Program-made: the position numbers and the translations under genes
Origin: an uncultured Propionibacteriaceae bacterium
Lineage (GTDB): Bacteria; Actinomycetota; Actinomycetes; Propionibacteriales; Propionibacteriaceae
Reading direction: 5' to 3'
NCBI GenBank assembly: GCA_938012815.1
Contig: CALLVV010000073.1
Coordinates: forward strand, 1 to 45,088
DNA: 45,088 bases
Shown: piece after piece, positions 33,811-42,156 of the stretch
Position numbering within the stretch: position 1 is the first letter of the stretch
How the letters are laid out: the number at the start of each line of letters is the position of its first letter
Notes under the pieces: generated by a model
What the model saw: only the letters and a program-made list of their open reading frames with translations
Told to the model about the DNA's origin: nothing
Database searches by the model: none

Positions 33811-34522
33811 GGACCTCGACCCGGCAGCGTTCCGCGTCCAACAGTTGACGCGCCTCCCCAAGGGCGCGTTCCTCGATGCGTTTGACGCTCGTCGCCGACA
33901 TTCCGAGCGCGGCCCCCGCCTGGTCGCGGGTGTGGCAGGCGGTTCCGATCCCGAAGCGCAGCCTCAGCACCAATCCGCCAACACCCAACAGGTCGAGAAA
34001 GTCCATGGAGGAGGACTCGACCGCGTCAAAACCGCCGTCGCAGGTCAGAAGATGGGCCGGTGCCTGGTCCAGTTCCGTGAACCGCACCGGGCTGCGCCTG
34101 CTGTTGGTGGGTCTCACCATGTCCAGCCTTCCGCACCGGGTGCGCACAGCGCGCCCCAAGGCCCGTGAAACGTATTCGTGGGCGAGGGTGCTGAAACGCG
34201 TGCCGCGCCCGTGGTCGAAGTGCCGGATGGCCTCACCCAGTGCCAGGCAACTCTCCTGGAACAGGTCGTCGAGGGGCAGGCCCGTGCGATTCGCGACCCG
34301 GCCCGCCAGTTTCATCACGAGCCGGAGATTCGTCCGGAAGAGGATCTCGCCGGCCCGGGAACCGTCCTCGACCACGCGTCTCAGCGCATCGTGGGGGTGG
34401 CGGTGGTCGCCGGTGGTGATCAGGTGCTCGGCGTAGAGCCCCGCCTCGATCCTCCTGGCCAAGTCCTTCTCCTCCTCGGCGCACAGCAGTGGGGCCGAGA
34501 GAACGAGTTTCGTGGTGTTCAT
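33719..34522 (-). CDS. Short sigma-70 family sigma factor (regions 1.2, 2 and 4)
   Basis: A 267-residue sigma factor. Region 1.2-like sequence begins at residue 9 (SAPLLCAEEEKDLARRIEAGLYAEHLI), region 2 has RTNLRLVMKLAGRVANRTGLPLDDLFQESCLALGEAIRHFDHGRGTRFSTLAHEYVSRALGRAV, and region 4 has LRLRFGIGTACHTRDQAGAALGMSATSVKRIEERALGEARQ. Region 3 is reduced to a short linker, so it differs from the housekeeping RpoD/HrdB type yet keeps a primary-like region 1.2/2. The ATG at 34522 follows non-homologous upstream frame. The final ~30 residues are encoded antisense to dnaG and look unconserved. The regulon is unknown. Confidence 0.8.
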   Translation of the reverse strand: MNTTKLVLSAPLLCAEEEKDLARRIEAGLYAEHLITTGDHRHPHDALRRVVEDGSRAGEILFRTNLRLVMKLAGRVANRTGLPLDDLFQESCLALGEAIRHFDHGRGTRFSTLAHEYVSRALGRAVRTRCGRLDMVRPTNSRRSPVRFTELDQAPAHLLTCDGGFDAVESSSMDFLDLLGVGGLVLRLRFGIGTACHTRDQAGAALGMSATSVKRIEERALGEARQLLDAERCRVEVLRKGSVPGAACGAARARSAPRTSPCVVPVP

Positions 34523-34653
34523 GACCGGAACGCTGCCACCGCGCGGGCAACAGGGCCAGAGTCGCGGGGAGGATTGCCAACACCTCGTGGAGAAGTGACA
34601 ACACCCGGCGCACCCGGGAAAACACCTCCCCGTCTCGCGGGCACAATTGGTGC

Positions 34654-35139
34654 ATGCCGAACCGAACACGCCACATGCCCCATCGCTCGGAGGTGGAGGC
34701 GGTGACCGGAGCCCGGGGTCGCACGCTCGGGTGGGCCGATGGGCCGGGGGGAGTGGTGGTGGCCACCACGGGCATGCTCGTGGCCCGGCTCGAAGGCCGG
34801 TGGCGGGCCTGGGGATGGGAAGAGGTGCTTCGCGGGGGGTGGCGAGAGGAGGGCTCCGTGCTGTTCTGGGAAGCTGGTGGGGAACGCCTCGAATGCGTGC
34901 TCGACTCCCCGGGGGAGCTGTTGTCGATCTTCCGGGAACGGGTGCTCGCATCGACGGTGATGACCGTCAACCACGACCTGCCGCGCGGGGCCGTGCAGAT
35001 CATCGCCCGCCGCAACCTCCTGGACGGGGACGTGATCTGGCTGGCCAGCGCCAGTGGTGGGGCCAGCCTGGAGGATCCCGGGACGGCAGCCTTCGTGGTG
35101 GCCGAGACCGACCGGCTGCGATCCGAGTACGGACTCTGA
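34654..35139 (+). CDS. Conserved actinobacterial hypothetical protein
   Basis: A 161-residue soluble protein. The N-terminal half is Gly/Trp-rich beta (RTLGWADGPGGVVVATTGMLVARLEGRWRAWGWEEV) and the C-terminal half has SIFRERVLASTVMTVNHDLPRGAVQIIARR, a pattern I associate with a widespread actinobacterial family of unknown function, perhaps a PH-like fold. A CACAAT hexamer lies about six bases before the ATG, so the message may be leaderless; ATG 34675 is an alternative start. It is divergent from the sigma factor (131 bases) and co-directional with the phosphatase gene 18 bases downstream. Confidence 0.72.
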   Translation: MPNRTRHMPHRSEVEAVTGARGRTLGWADGPGGVVVATTGMLVARLEGRWRAWGWEEVLRGGWREEGSVLFWEAGGERLECVLDSPGELLSIFRERVLASTVMTVNHDLPRGAVQIIARRNLLDGDVIWLASASGGASLEDPGTAAFVVAETDRLRSEYGL

Positions 35140-35157
35140 ACGATAGGTTCTTCCCTC

Positions 35158-35883
35158 GTGGACGTCATCTTCATCAGGCACGCCGAATCCGCCAACAACA
35201 AGACGTGGACGGAGAAACGCGACGAGACGCTCAGGGTGCCCGATCCCGGGCTGACCGAGCTCGGACGGACCCAGGCCGAGGCGTTGGCCGGCTGGTTCCC
35301 GGGATTCGTTCCGCACCCGACCCACGTGTTCTCCTCACCGTTCATGCGGGCCCTGGAAACCTCGGCCCCCTTGGCGGAGAGCCTCGGCATGAGTGTGGTG
35401 GTCAGAGCCGACCTGATGGAACGCAGTGGGCCGTTCACCGGCCCGATCATGGATCACCGTCACCATCCGGGTTCGCCCCGTTCGGTGCTCCGGGAGGTCT
35501 CGCCCCGGCTCGTACTGCCGGAGGATGTCACGGAGGAGGGCTGGTGGAAGGGACCGTTCGAGACCCGTGAGCAGGCCGTTGAGCGTGCCAAGAACTTGGC
35601 GACGTGGCTGCGCCGGGACTTCGACCCCGACGACTGTGTGGTGCTCGTCAGCCACGGGGCCATCGGTTCCCTGCTCGCGACTGCCCTGTTCTGCCCGTCC
35701 GAGCTGATCCGGCGTTCCGACCAGATCGTGGGGGAGACCTCGAGCTGGTTCGCCCTCGACAACACCTCGGTCTCGTGGTTCCGGTTGTTCCCCGGCGATG
35801 ACACGGAGTTGCGCTGCTTCAACCGCGTCGATCACCTCGTGCTGGCGGGCTTGGAGAGCGCAACCATGCTCCAGCCGAGCTGA
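35158..35883 (+). CDS. Histidine phosphatase family protein
   Basis: A 241-residue phosphoglycerate-mutase-like phosphatase. Landmarks: the RHAESANNK catalytic His near residue 8, VFSSPFMRALETSAPL with the second Arg, the proton-donor Glu in DLMERSGPF, and the C-terminal VLVSHGAIGSLLATAL His. The fold handles phosphomonoesters or phosphohistidine; the substrate is unknown. The start is GTG 35158. It ends just before the promoter of tRNA-Asn. Confidence 0.9.
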   Translation: MDVIFIRHAESANNKTWTEKRDETLRVPDPGLTELGRTQAEALAGWFPGFVPHPTHVFSSPFMRALETSAPLAESLGMSVVVRADLMERSGPFTGPIMDHRHHPGSPRSVLREVSPRLVLPEDVTEEGWWKGPFETREQAVERAKNLATWLRRDFDPDDCVVLVSHGAIGSLLATALFCPSELIRRSDQIVGETSSWFALDNTSVSWFRLFPGDDTELRCFNRVDHLVLAGLESATMLQPS

Positions 35884-35913
35884 TTGGCGTTCCCCGGGAG
35901 AGCCTGCTAGAGT
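35884..35913 (+). promoter_or_regulatory. Promoter of tRNA-Asn
   Basis: TTGGCG (35884-35889) and TAGAGT (35908-35913) are separated by 18 bases, 29 bases before the mature tRNA 5' end. This is a good match to a housekeeping sigma promoter and starts right after the preceding stop codon. Confidence 0.65.
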
Positions 35914-35942
35914 CTCTCCGCGTGGCCAGCAGGCCGCGACAA

Positions 35943-36015
35943 TCCCTGGTAGCTCAATTGGCAGAGCATTCGACTGTTAATCGAAGGGTTACTGGTTCGA
36001 GTCCAGTCCGGGGAG
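35943..36015 (+). tRNA. tRNA-Asn (anticodon GTT)
   Basis: A 73-base cloverleaf. The acceptor arm TCCCTGG pairs with CCGGGGA (one T-G pair), the D arm is AGCTCAATTGGCAGAGC, the anticodon loop is CTGTTAA giving GTT, and the T arm is ACTGGTTCGAGTCCAGT. The discriminator is G and CCA is not encoded. Confidence 0.97.
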
Positions 36016-36214
36016 CTGTGCTTTCCGCGCTTCGCTGGGTGAGGCATCACGTGCGGGGCGCTCATCGTTTCTGGTGCCACGTGCGATTCGTCCGCCGAGT
36101 ACGCGAGAGCGGGCCAAAGTTTGGATTTTCCCCCACATGACCCGGATTTCCTCTAGGGTGGCGAGAACACGCAGTTTCAAGGCAGAGAGAACTTTGCAGT
36201 TCGTGAGGAGAACG

Positions 36215-37516
36215 ATGAGGTTCAAAACTAGGGCAGTCGCATTTCTGGCGACCGCTACTCTGATTGCCCCGGGTTTGGCGGCGTGCTCGTCCGGATCGGG
36301 GGGAGGGACGACGTTGACATGGTTCATAAACCCCGACGGTGGTGGATCCTCCGCAACCGGGGGCGGGCAGGCTCAGCTGGCGGCTGAGTGCAGCGCGGCC
36401 TCCGGCGGCGAGTACACCATCAAGGTGGAGCAACTACCCAACGATGCGTCGGACCAGCGGCAACAGCTCATCCGGCGCCTGGCGGCTCACGACACCGGGG
36501 TCGACATCATGAGCCTGGATCCGGTGGTCGTACCGGAATTCGCCGAGGCCAATTACCTGGTGGACGTCCCGGAACAGTACAAACAGGACTTCACCGCGGA
36601 CCGGGTGAAGGGCTCGTTGGACGCGTCCAACTGGAAGGGCAAGCTGGTGGCGGCGCCGTTCTGGGCCAACACCCAGCTGCTGTGGTATCGCAAGTCCGTG
36701 GCACAGCAGGCCGGGCTCGACATGACCCGGCCCGTCACCTTCGAGCAGCTTATAGGGGCCGCCAAGGCCACCGGCAAGGACATCGCGGTGCAGGGCAAGC
36801 GCTACGAGGGATACACCGTTCTCGTCAACGCCCTGGTTGCGGGAGCCGGCGGGAAGATCGTCGAGAACGAGGGAGCCACCGCCGAGGACACCAAGCTGGG
36901 GTTCGACACCCCGGCCGGCCAGCGGGCAGCGGCCCTGGTCTCGAAACTCTCCCACTCCGGGGTCGTCGGACCCGCCATGTCCTCGATGGACGAGACCATG
37001 TCACTCAACATGTTCCAGGCCGAGGACAGCTCGGGATTCATGCTGAACTGGCCCTATGTCTACGCTGCGATGAAGGCGAACGGGGTCTCCTTCATGGACG
37101 ACGTCGCCTGGACCACCTATCCCCGGGTGGACACTGACAAGGAATCCGCGCCGCCTTTCGGCGGTATCGAGCTCGGGGTGAATTCGGCCTCCCAGAAACA
37201 GGACCTGGCCTGGAAGGCGATCAAGTGCATCACGAGTGAGCAACACCAGAAGGACTACATGCTGGGCACTGGTAACCCGGCCTCCAGGGCCGCGGTCTTC
37301 GGGGATGCTGAGATTCGTGAACAGTTCCCGATGGCCGACGCCATCAGGGAGTCGCTCAACGCCGCGGTCCAGCGGCCCCGTACCGCCTATTACGGGGATC
37401 TGTCGACCGCGGTCCAGCGCACCTGGTCGCCGCCTGATTCGGTGGATCCGGCGACCACACCGAAACAGTCCACCGAACTGATCATGAAGGTTCTCAAGGG
37501 GGAGGCATTGCTGTGA
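36215..37516 (+). CDS. Sugar-binding lipoprotein of an LpqY-SugABC-like importer
   Basis: A 433-residue lipoprotein (lipobox LAAC at about residues 21-24, then a Ser/Gly linker). It resembles mycobacterial LpqY in TLTWFINPDGGG, VEQLPNDASDQRQQLIRRLAAHDTGVDIMSLDPVVVPEFAEANYL, and KLVAAPFWANTQLLWYRKSVA, later FMLNWPYVYAAM. LpqY binds trehalose; here trehalose or a similar disaccharide is likely but not proven. ATG 36215 has GAGGAG at proper distance; earlier in-frame starts lack one. It heads a four-gene operon, coupled by GTGA to the first permease. Confidence 0.9.
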   Translation: MRFKTRAVAFLATATLIAPGLAACSSGSGGGTTLTWFINPDGGGSSATGGGQAQLAAECSAASGGEYTIKVEQLPNDASDQRQQLIRRLAAHDTGVDIMSLDPVVVPEFAEANYLVDVPEQYKQDFTADRVKGSLDASNWKGKLVAAPFWANTQLLWYRKSVAQQAGLDMTRPVTFEQLIGAAKATGKDIAVQGKRYEGYTVLVNALVAGAGGKIVENEGATAEDTKLGFDTPAGQRAAALVSKLSHSGVVGPAMSSMDETMSLNMFQAEDSSGFMLNWPYVYAAMKANGVSFMDDVAWTTYPRVDTDKESAPPFGGIELGVNSASQKQDLAWKAIKCITSEQHQKDYMLGTGNPASRAAVFGDAEIREQFPMADAIRESLNAAVQRPRTAYYGDLSTAVQRTWSPPDSVDPATTPKQSTELIMKVLKGEALL

Positions 37517-38439
37517 GCAAGTCCAGTTCCGGTGGGTCACGCATATCGGATCGCGCCAGGGAAGAACGCAGGCTCGGTTGGAAGCTCGCCGGCCCCGCCT
37601 TCGTGATCATGGTCCTGGTGACCTTCTACCCGATTGTCCAGGCCGTCTACAGTTCTCTGTTCAAACACCGTCTCACCGATCCAGGAGCACAGAAATTCGT
37701 GTTCCTGGAGAACTACCTGATGATCCTGCGCGATCCGCTCTGGTGGCAGGCCTTCGGGACCACGGCGTTCATCACCATCGTCACGGTGGTGGTTGAGCTC
37801 GTCCTCGGATTCCTGATCGCCTTGGCGATGGCGAAGATCATCCTCGGCCGCGGGCTGCTGCGCACCGTCGTGCTGATCCCGTACTCGATCATCACCGTGG
37901 TCTCGGCGTTTTCCTGGTTCTATGCCTTTTCCACCGACACCGGGTTCGTCGATCCCCTGCTGCACAGTTTGAGCTTCGGGGCCTTCCCCAAGGACTACGA
38001 CTGGTTCGGCGGGTTCTGGACCTCCATGGTCCCGATCTGTGTCTCCGAGATCTGGAAGACGACTCCCTTCATGTCGCTGCTGCTGCTGGCGGGCCTCACC
38101 CAGATCGACTCGGCCATGGAGGAAGCCGCGATCGTCGATGGCGCCACGTGGGGCGAGCGGATGCGGCGCGTGGTGCTGCCCAACATGAAATCGGCGATCA
38201 TGGTCGCGCTGCTGTTCCGCACCCTCGACGCCTTCCGCATCTTCGACAACATCTTCATCATGACCGCGGGCAGCCACGACACGGCCTCAGTGTCCCTGAT
38301 CGCCTACAACCAGACCATCTCGCGCACGGAGGTCGGCCTCGGGTCCGCTGTCTCGGTGCTGCTGTTCCTGTGCGTGGTCATCATCGCAGTGATCTTCGTC
38401 AAAGGCTTCCGCGTGGACCTCGCCCGAGGAAGGAGGTGA
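37513..38439 (+). CDS. Sugar ABC transporter permease (SugA/MalF type)
   Basis: A 308-residue permease with six helices, from GPAFVIMVLVTFYPIVQAVYSSLF to the C-terminal VSVLLFLCVVIIAVIFVKGF. The EAA loop reads MEEAAIVDGATWGERMRRVVLPNM, the ATPase-docking coupling helix. It starts with GTG 37513 overlapping the SBP stop. The strong ribosome site of the next gene (AAGGAGGTGA) contains this gene's stop codon. Confidence 0.93.
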   Translation: MSKSSSGGSRISDRAREERRLGWKLAGPAFVIMVLVTFYPIVQAVYSSLFKHRLTDPGAQKFVFLENYLMILRDPLWWQAFGTTAFITIVTVVVELVLGFLIALAMAKIILGRGLLRTVVLIPYSIITVVSAFSWFYAFSTDTGFVDPLLHSLSFGAFPKDYDWFGGFWTSMVPICVSEIWKTTPFMSLLLLAGLTQIDSAMEEAAIVDGATWGERMRRVVLPNMKSAIMVALLFRTLDAFRIFDNIFIMTAGSHDTASVSLIAYNQTISRTEVGLGSAVSVLLFLCVVIIAVIFVKGFRVDLARGRR

Positions 38440-38445
38440 GCGGAC

Positions 38446-39288
38446 ATGACTCGTGAACTCACCGCTGGCCAGAAGTTCTGGCAGATCGTCGCAACCATCG
38501 CGATCATCGTCTACACGATCATCCCGCTGATCTGGATCATCAACCTATCGCTCAAACCGAGTGCGGACCGTGCCGACGGCAATTTCTGGGCCGTGCATCC
38601 AACCCTCGAGAACTACGAACTGATCTTCACCGGTGGCGCCAAGGATCTGTTCCTTCCCGCTCTGCTCAATTCGCTTCTGGTGACTCTGATCGCGACGCTC
38701 ATCGCCGTGATCCTCGCGACCTTCTGCGCCTACGCCATTGCCAGGCTCGATTTTCCGGGCAAACGGCTCATCCTCGGCACCGCGCTCACGGTGTCGTTCT
38801 TCCCCGTGATCTCGCTGGTCACCCCGCTTTTCGACCTGTGGCGTCAGATCCACCTGTTCGACACCATCCCGGGCCTGATCCTTCCCTACCTGGTGTTGAC
38901 GCTGCCGCTGTCAATCTGGACTCTGTCTGCCTTCTTCCAGCAGATTCCTTGGGAGATGGAACAGGCCGCCCAGGTTGATGGTGCGAGCAGCTGGGAGGCG
39001 TTCCGCAAGGTGATCGTGCCCCTGGCAGCGCCCGGTGTGTTCACCACCGCGATCATCGTGTTCTTCACCGCGTGGAACGACTTCGTCTTCGCGATTTCGC
39101 TCACCAGCGACAAGGCACGCACCGTCCCGGCGGCGTTGGCCTTCTTCACCGGCGCCAGTCAGTTTGAGTCACCCACCGGCGCCATCTGCGCCGCGGGCGT
39201 CGTCGTGACAGTGCCCGTGGTCGTGCTCGTCCTCATCTTCCAGCGCCGGATCGTCTCCGGCCTCACCTCTGGCGCAGTCAAGGGCTGA
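38446..39288 (+). CDS. Sugar ABC transporter permease (SugB/MalG type)
   Basis: A 280-residue permease with six helices. The N-terminus is VATIAIIVYTIIPLIWIINLSLKPS; NSLLVTLIATLIAVILATFCAYAIARLDFPGK and VSFFPVISLVTPLFDLWRQI are typical. The EAA loop is MEQAAQVDGASSWEAFRKVIVPLAAPG. ATG 38446 has a near-perfect AAGGAGGTGA six bases upstream. It is intact, in contrast to the MalG-type remnant at 19505. Confidence 0.94.
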   Translation: MTRELTAGQKFWQIVATIAIIVYTIIPLIWIINLSLKPSADRADGNFWAVHPTLENYELIFTGGAKDLFLPALLNSLLVTLIATLIAVILATFCAYAIARLDFPGKRLILGTALTVSFFPVISLVTPLFDLWRQIHLFDTIPGLILPYLVLTLPLSIWTLSAFFQQIPWEMEQAAQVDGASSWEAFRKVIVPLAAPGVFTTAIIVFFTAWNDFVFAISLTSDKARTVPAALAFFTGASQFESPTGAICAAGVVVTVPVVVLVLIFQRRIVSGLTSGAVKG

Positions 39289-39310
39289 CCCCGACAAGGA
39301 GCAGAAAATT

Positions 39311-40555
39311 ATGGCCCAAATCACCCTCAAGAACATCGTCAAGGAGTACGGGGACGGTTTCAAGGCCGTCAACGACATCAACCTGGACATCGCGGACGGC
39401 GAGTTCATGATCTTCGTCGGCCCGTCCGGCTGCGGCAAGTCGACGACCCTGCGCATGGTTGTCGGGTTGGAGGACATCACATCCGGAGACCTTCTGATCG
39501 ACGGGAAAACCGTGAACGATCTGGCCCCCAAGGACCGCAACCTGGCCATGGTCTTCCAGAACTACGCCCTGTACCCCCACTTGACCGTCCGGGAGAACAT
39601 CGCCTTCCCGCTGCGTCTCAACCGCAACAAACTCCAGGAACAGGAGATCCACCGCCGGGTGGATCAGGCGGCCGAGATGTTGGAACTGACGGAACACCTC
39701 GAGCGCAAACCCGCCAACCTGTCGGGTGGTCAGCGGCAGCGCGTCGCGATGGGGCGTGCGATCGTCCGGGAGGCCGACGCGTTCCTCTTCGACGAGCCGT
39801 TGAGCAATCTCGACGCCAAACTTCGTGGTCAGATGCGCACGGAGATCTCTCGGCTGCAGCGTCGGCTGGGCATCACCACCATCTATGTCACCCACGACCA
39901 GACCGAGGCCATGACGCTGGGGGACAGGGTCGCGGTGCTGAAACGCGGGGTGCTGCAGCAGTGCGCTTCCCCGCGGGAACTGTACGAGGAGCCGGTGAAC
40001 CTGTTCGTCGCTGGCTTCATCGGGTCGCCTCCGATGAACTTTCTCCCCGCCACGGTCCAGGGGGATCATCTGAAACTTCCCATGGCCACCGTTCCCATTC
40101 CGGACAGCGCCCGTCAGGACCTGGCGGCCGACAAGAAGGTCGTCATCGTCGGGCTGCGTCCTGAGCACATCAAGGACGCCGATGTGGCCACACCCCCTGC
40201 GGGAGCCGTGGTCTTCGACTCGGTCGTCGATGTCACTGAATGGCTCGGTAATGAGCAGTATGCCTACATTCCGTTCCAGTCTGATCCCTCGGTGCAGAGC
40301 ACTCTGGAGGAGTTGGACCGGGACCTCGATGGCGAGGGCATGCGCACCCAGTTCGTCGTCAACCTCGACCCCAGGTCCCAGGTACTGGAGGGCGAGGAGG
40401 CCAGGCTCTACTTCATGCCGGAGAACATGATGGTCTTTGACCCCGAATCCGGCCGTAACCTGACCCGGAACGAACAGAACGCCCAGCGTATCGCCGAGCG
40501 TTCCGAGGCTGCCCGGAAACGGGCCCTGGAACGGGCCAAGGTTCAGGAAAACTAG
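39311..40555 (+). CDS. Sugar ABC transporter ATP-binding protein (SugC/MsmX/UgpC type)
   Basis: A 414-residue ATPase: Walker A GPSGCGKST, Q-loop MVFQNYALYPHLTV, signature LSGGQRQRVAMGRAIV, Walker B FLFDEPLSNLDAKLRGQM, H-loop YVTHDQTEAMTLGDR, and a C-terminal TOBE/regulatory domain (GFIGSPPMNFLPATV, VIVGLRPEHI). A ~35-residue charged tail rich in Arg/Ala/Glu follows (LTRNEQNAQRIAERSEAARK). Such ATPases can serve several sugar permeases. AAGGAGC precedes ATG 39311. A hairpin terminator follows 20 bases after the stop. Confidence 0.95.
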   Translation: MAQITLKNIVKEYGDGFKAVNDINLDIADGEFMIFVGPSGCGKSTTLRMVVGLEDITSGDLLIDGKTVNDLAPKDRNLAMVFQNYALYPHLTVRENIAFPLRLNRNKLQEQEIHRRVDQAAEMLELTEHLERKPANLSGGQRQRVAMGRAIVREADAFLFDEPLSNLDAKLRGQMRTEISRLQRRLGITTIYVTHDQTEAMTLGDRVAVLKRGVLQQCASPRELYEEPVNLFVAGFIGSPPMNFLPATVQGDHLKLPMATVPIPDSARQDLAADKKVVIVGLRPEHIKDADVATPPAGAVVFDSVVDVTEWLGNEQYAYIPFQSDPSVQSTLEELDRDLDGEGMRTQFVVNLDPRSQVLEGEEARLYFMPENMMVFDPESGRNLTRNEQNAQRIAERSEAARKRALERAKVQEN

Positions 40556-40575
40556 TCAAAGAAGTGCATCCGGCG

Positions 40576-40611
40576 CCTGCCCGTGGGGTTCTCGAGGGCC
40601 CCACGGACAGG
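40576..40611 (+). terminator. Hairpin terminating the sugar importer operon
   Basis: The arms 40576-40588 and 40599-40611 pair over 13 positions with one mismatch and a ten-base loop, followed by CGATCTTCTCG with only a weak T content. It lies 20 bases after the SugC stop. Confidence 0.65.
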
Positions 40612-40967
40612 CGATCTTCTCGCCGGGCCACGATCACCACCGAAGGAATCATCGGGATGGGATCATAGGGGGACACGGCCACAAGCTGCGCACAAACTGA
40701 TCGCCCTACACCGTGCTCACCAGCGTTCTCTCCGGTGGAAAGGGAGCCATGTCCGCTGTCGGGGACATCACTTGGGCCGAAGACGTGAGATCCGAGGCGG
40801 TACGTCCCGGATCTCCCTCGCCCTCGGTGCCCTCCGGCCTTGGCGGCTTCGCCGAACTTGTTGGTTTTTCCCTCACTGATGAGCACACCGAGCCTCTCAG
40901 GTTCCCTGACCAGCCCCAGTGTTCGTCAGGCCTGGATGCCACGCACCGGTGGCTGAGGAATCGTGAC
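40612..40967. other. Gene-free stretch between the sugar importer and the CAT tRNA
   Basis: No convincing gene: short frames on both strands lack ribosome sites and family motifs. The largest plus-strand one (40713-41054) runs through the tRNA and yields the familiar tRNA-derived GLEPATQGL string. There are two or three weak AT-leaning patches near 40640-40700. I see no tRNA, riboswitch or mobile element. Confidence 0.5.
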
Positions 40968-41007
40968 GACGGGGTCCGCAGGAATTCAATTTCCTGCGGA
41001 CCCCGTC
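40968..41007 (-). terminator. Perfect 17-bp hairpin just downstream of the CAT tRNA
   Basis: The arms 40968-40984 and 40991-41007 are perfectly complementary, with loop TTCAAT. It sits six bases beyond the tRNA 3' end on the minus strand, so it can act as its terminator. No T-tract follows on that strand. Confidence 0.7.
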
Positions 41008-41013
41008 ATCTCG

Positions 41014-41087
41014 TGGGGCGTGCGGGGCTCGAACCCGCGACCCAGGGATTATGAGTCCCTTGCTCTGACCGGCTGAGCTAACGCCCC
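41014..41087 (-). tRNA. tRNA-Met (anticodon CAT), elongator-like
   Basis: A 74-base cloverleaf on the minus strand. The acceptor GGGGCGT pairs with ACGCCCC, the D arm is GCTCAGCCGGTCAGAGC, the anticodon loop is CTCATAA, and the T arm GCGGGTTCGAGCCCCGC. The discriminator is A; CCA is not encoded. The A-U type features exclude initiator tRNA (the first pair matches). A CAT anticodon could also belong to tRNA-Ile with lysidine; I favour elongator Met but cannot exclude Ile2. Confidence 0.85.
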
Positions 41088-41180
41088 GGCTCGATGGCAC
41101 AGTCTAGCGGGGCGATGCTCATGCCGCGCGCGAAGCGTCGCCACAGGCCCCACACAGGGCGGTTCACGAGGGTGTTCGGC

Positions 41181-42152
41181 ATGACGAACTCACGACCCAC
41201 CCCGCGCCTTTCCCGCCGAGCCATCATCACCGGCGCCGCCGGAGCCGTCGGGCTCGCGGCGGCAGGCGGCACGGCCTGGGCCCTCGACCGGTACCTGATC
41301 GAGCACACCGACGTCACCTCGGCGTCCGACTACCAGGGGCTGCCCGGCACCCAGGCCAGCGGCACCGCCACCGCCGGCGTCACTTCGGCTGGGGACGGGG
41401 TGGTCGAGGGCACGACCTACACCTCCAGCGATCGGCAGATCACCATCACCCCGCATTCCTCCGGTTCCGGGAACTCCGCCAAGGCCTGGTACGTGGCCGA
41501 CGTGAAACTGAACGACGTCACCGCCCTGCGCAACGCCTTCGCGAAGAACAGTTTCGGAACCAACGTCATCGAGTACCCGACGACGATTGCGGAGAATGTC
41601 GGGGCCCTGTTCGCCATCAACGGCGACTACTACGGTTTCCGCGACACCGGGATCATCATCCGCGATGGCGTCGCATTCCGTGACGAACCGGCCCGCCAAG
41701 GCCTGGCGATCATGCGGGACGGGACCATGGTCAGCTACGACGAAACCGGTACCAACGCCGCGAAACTGATCTCCGACGGTGCCTGGCAGACCCTCTCCTT
41801 CGGTCCCACGCTCGTCAACGGCGGAGCCGTCATCGAAGGCATCGACACGCTCGAGATCGACACCAATTTCGGCAACCATTCCATCCAGGGCACCCAGCCC
41901 AGGACGGGACTGGGAATGATCGCCGCCAATCATTTCGTCTTCGTCGTGGTGGACGGCCGTTCCTCCGGGTACAGCAACGGCATCACCATGACCGATTTCG
42001 CGCAGCTCTTCGTGGACCTGGGGGCACGGGTCGCCTACAACCTCGACGGTGGTGGTTCCTCGCAGATGGTCTTCAACGGCTCCCTCGTCAACAACCCCCT
42101 CGGCAAGAATAAGGAACGTGGCACCAGCGACATCCTGTGGATCGGAAGGTGA
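41181..42152 (+). CDS. Exported phosphodiester glycosidase family protein (NAGPA domain)
   Basis: A 323-residue protein. The N-terminus LSRRAIITGAAGAVGLAAAGGTAWALDRYL looks like a Tat-type signal or anchor with a twin Arg. The NAGPA/DUF2233 domain (from about residue 90) has AWYVADVKLND, LFAINGDYYGFRDTGIIIRDG, TLSFGPTLVNGG, VFVVVDGRSSGYSNGITMTDFAQLF and NLDGGGSSQMVFNG. The family cleaves phosphodiester-linked sugars, as in the mammalian uncovering enzyme; here cell-wall glycopolymers are a plausible target. ATG 41181 is chosen; an in-frame ATG 41121 would extend the basic N-terminus. It is followed after four bases by the glycosyltransferase. Confidence 0.88.
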   Translation: MTNSRPTPRLSRRAIITGAAGAVGLAAAGGTAWALDRYLIEHTDVTSASDYQGLPGTQASGTATAGVTSAGDGVVEGTTYTSSDRQITITPHSSGSGNSAKAWYVADVKLNDVTALRNAFAKNSFGTNVIEYPTTIAENVGALFAINGDYYGFRDTGIIIRDGVAFRDEPARQGLAIMRDGTMVSYDETGTNAAKLISDGAWQTLSFGPTLVNGGAVIEGIDTLEIDTNFGNHSIQGTQPRTGLGMIAANHFVFVVVDGRSSGYSNGITMTDFAQLFVDLGARVAYNLDGGGSSQMVFNGSLVNNPLGKNKERGTSDILWIGR

Positions 42153-42156
42153 CATC

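Noticed and set aside
32080..33861. A 593-codon minus-strand frame opposite dnaG
   Set aside because: Shadow of primase; no motif, no ribosome site.
35922..36140. A 72-codon frame spanning tRNA-Asn
   Set aside because: Translation of the tRNA itself (AQLAEHSTVNRRVTGSSPVRG is a common artefact).
40713..41054. A 113-codon plus-strand frame upstream of the glycosidase
   Set aside because: It runs into the CAT tRNA and its C-terminus (GLEPATQGL) is the usual translation of tRNA antisense sequence; no ribosome site.
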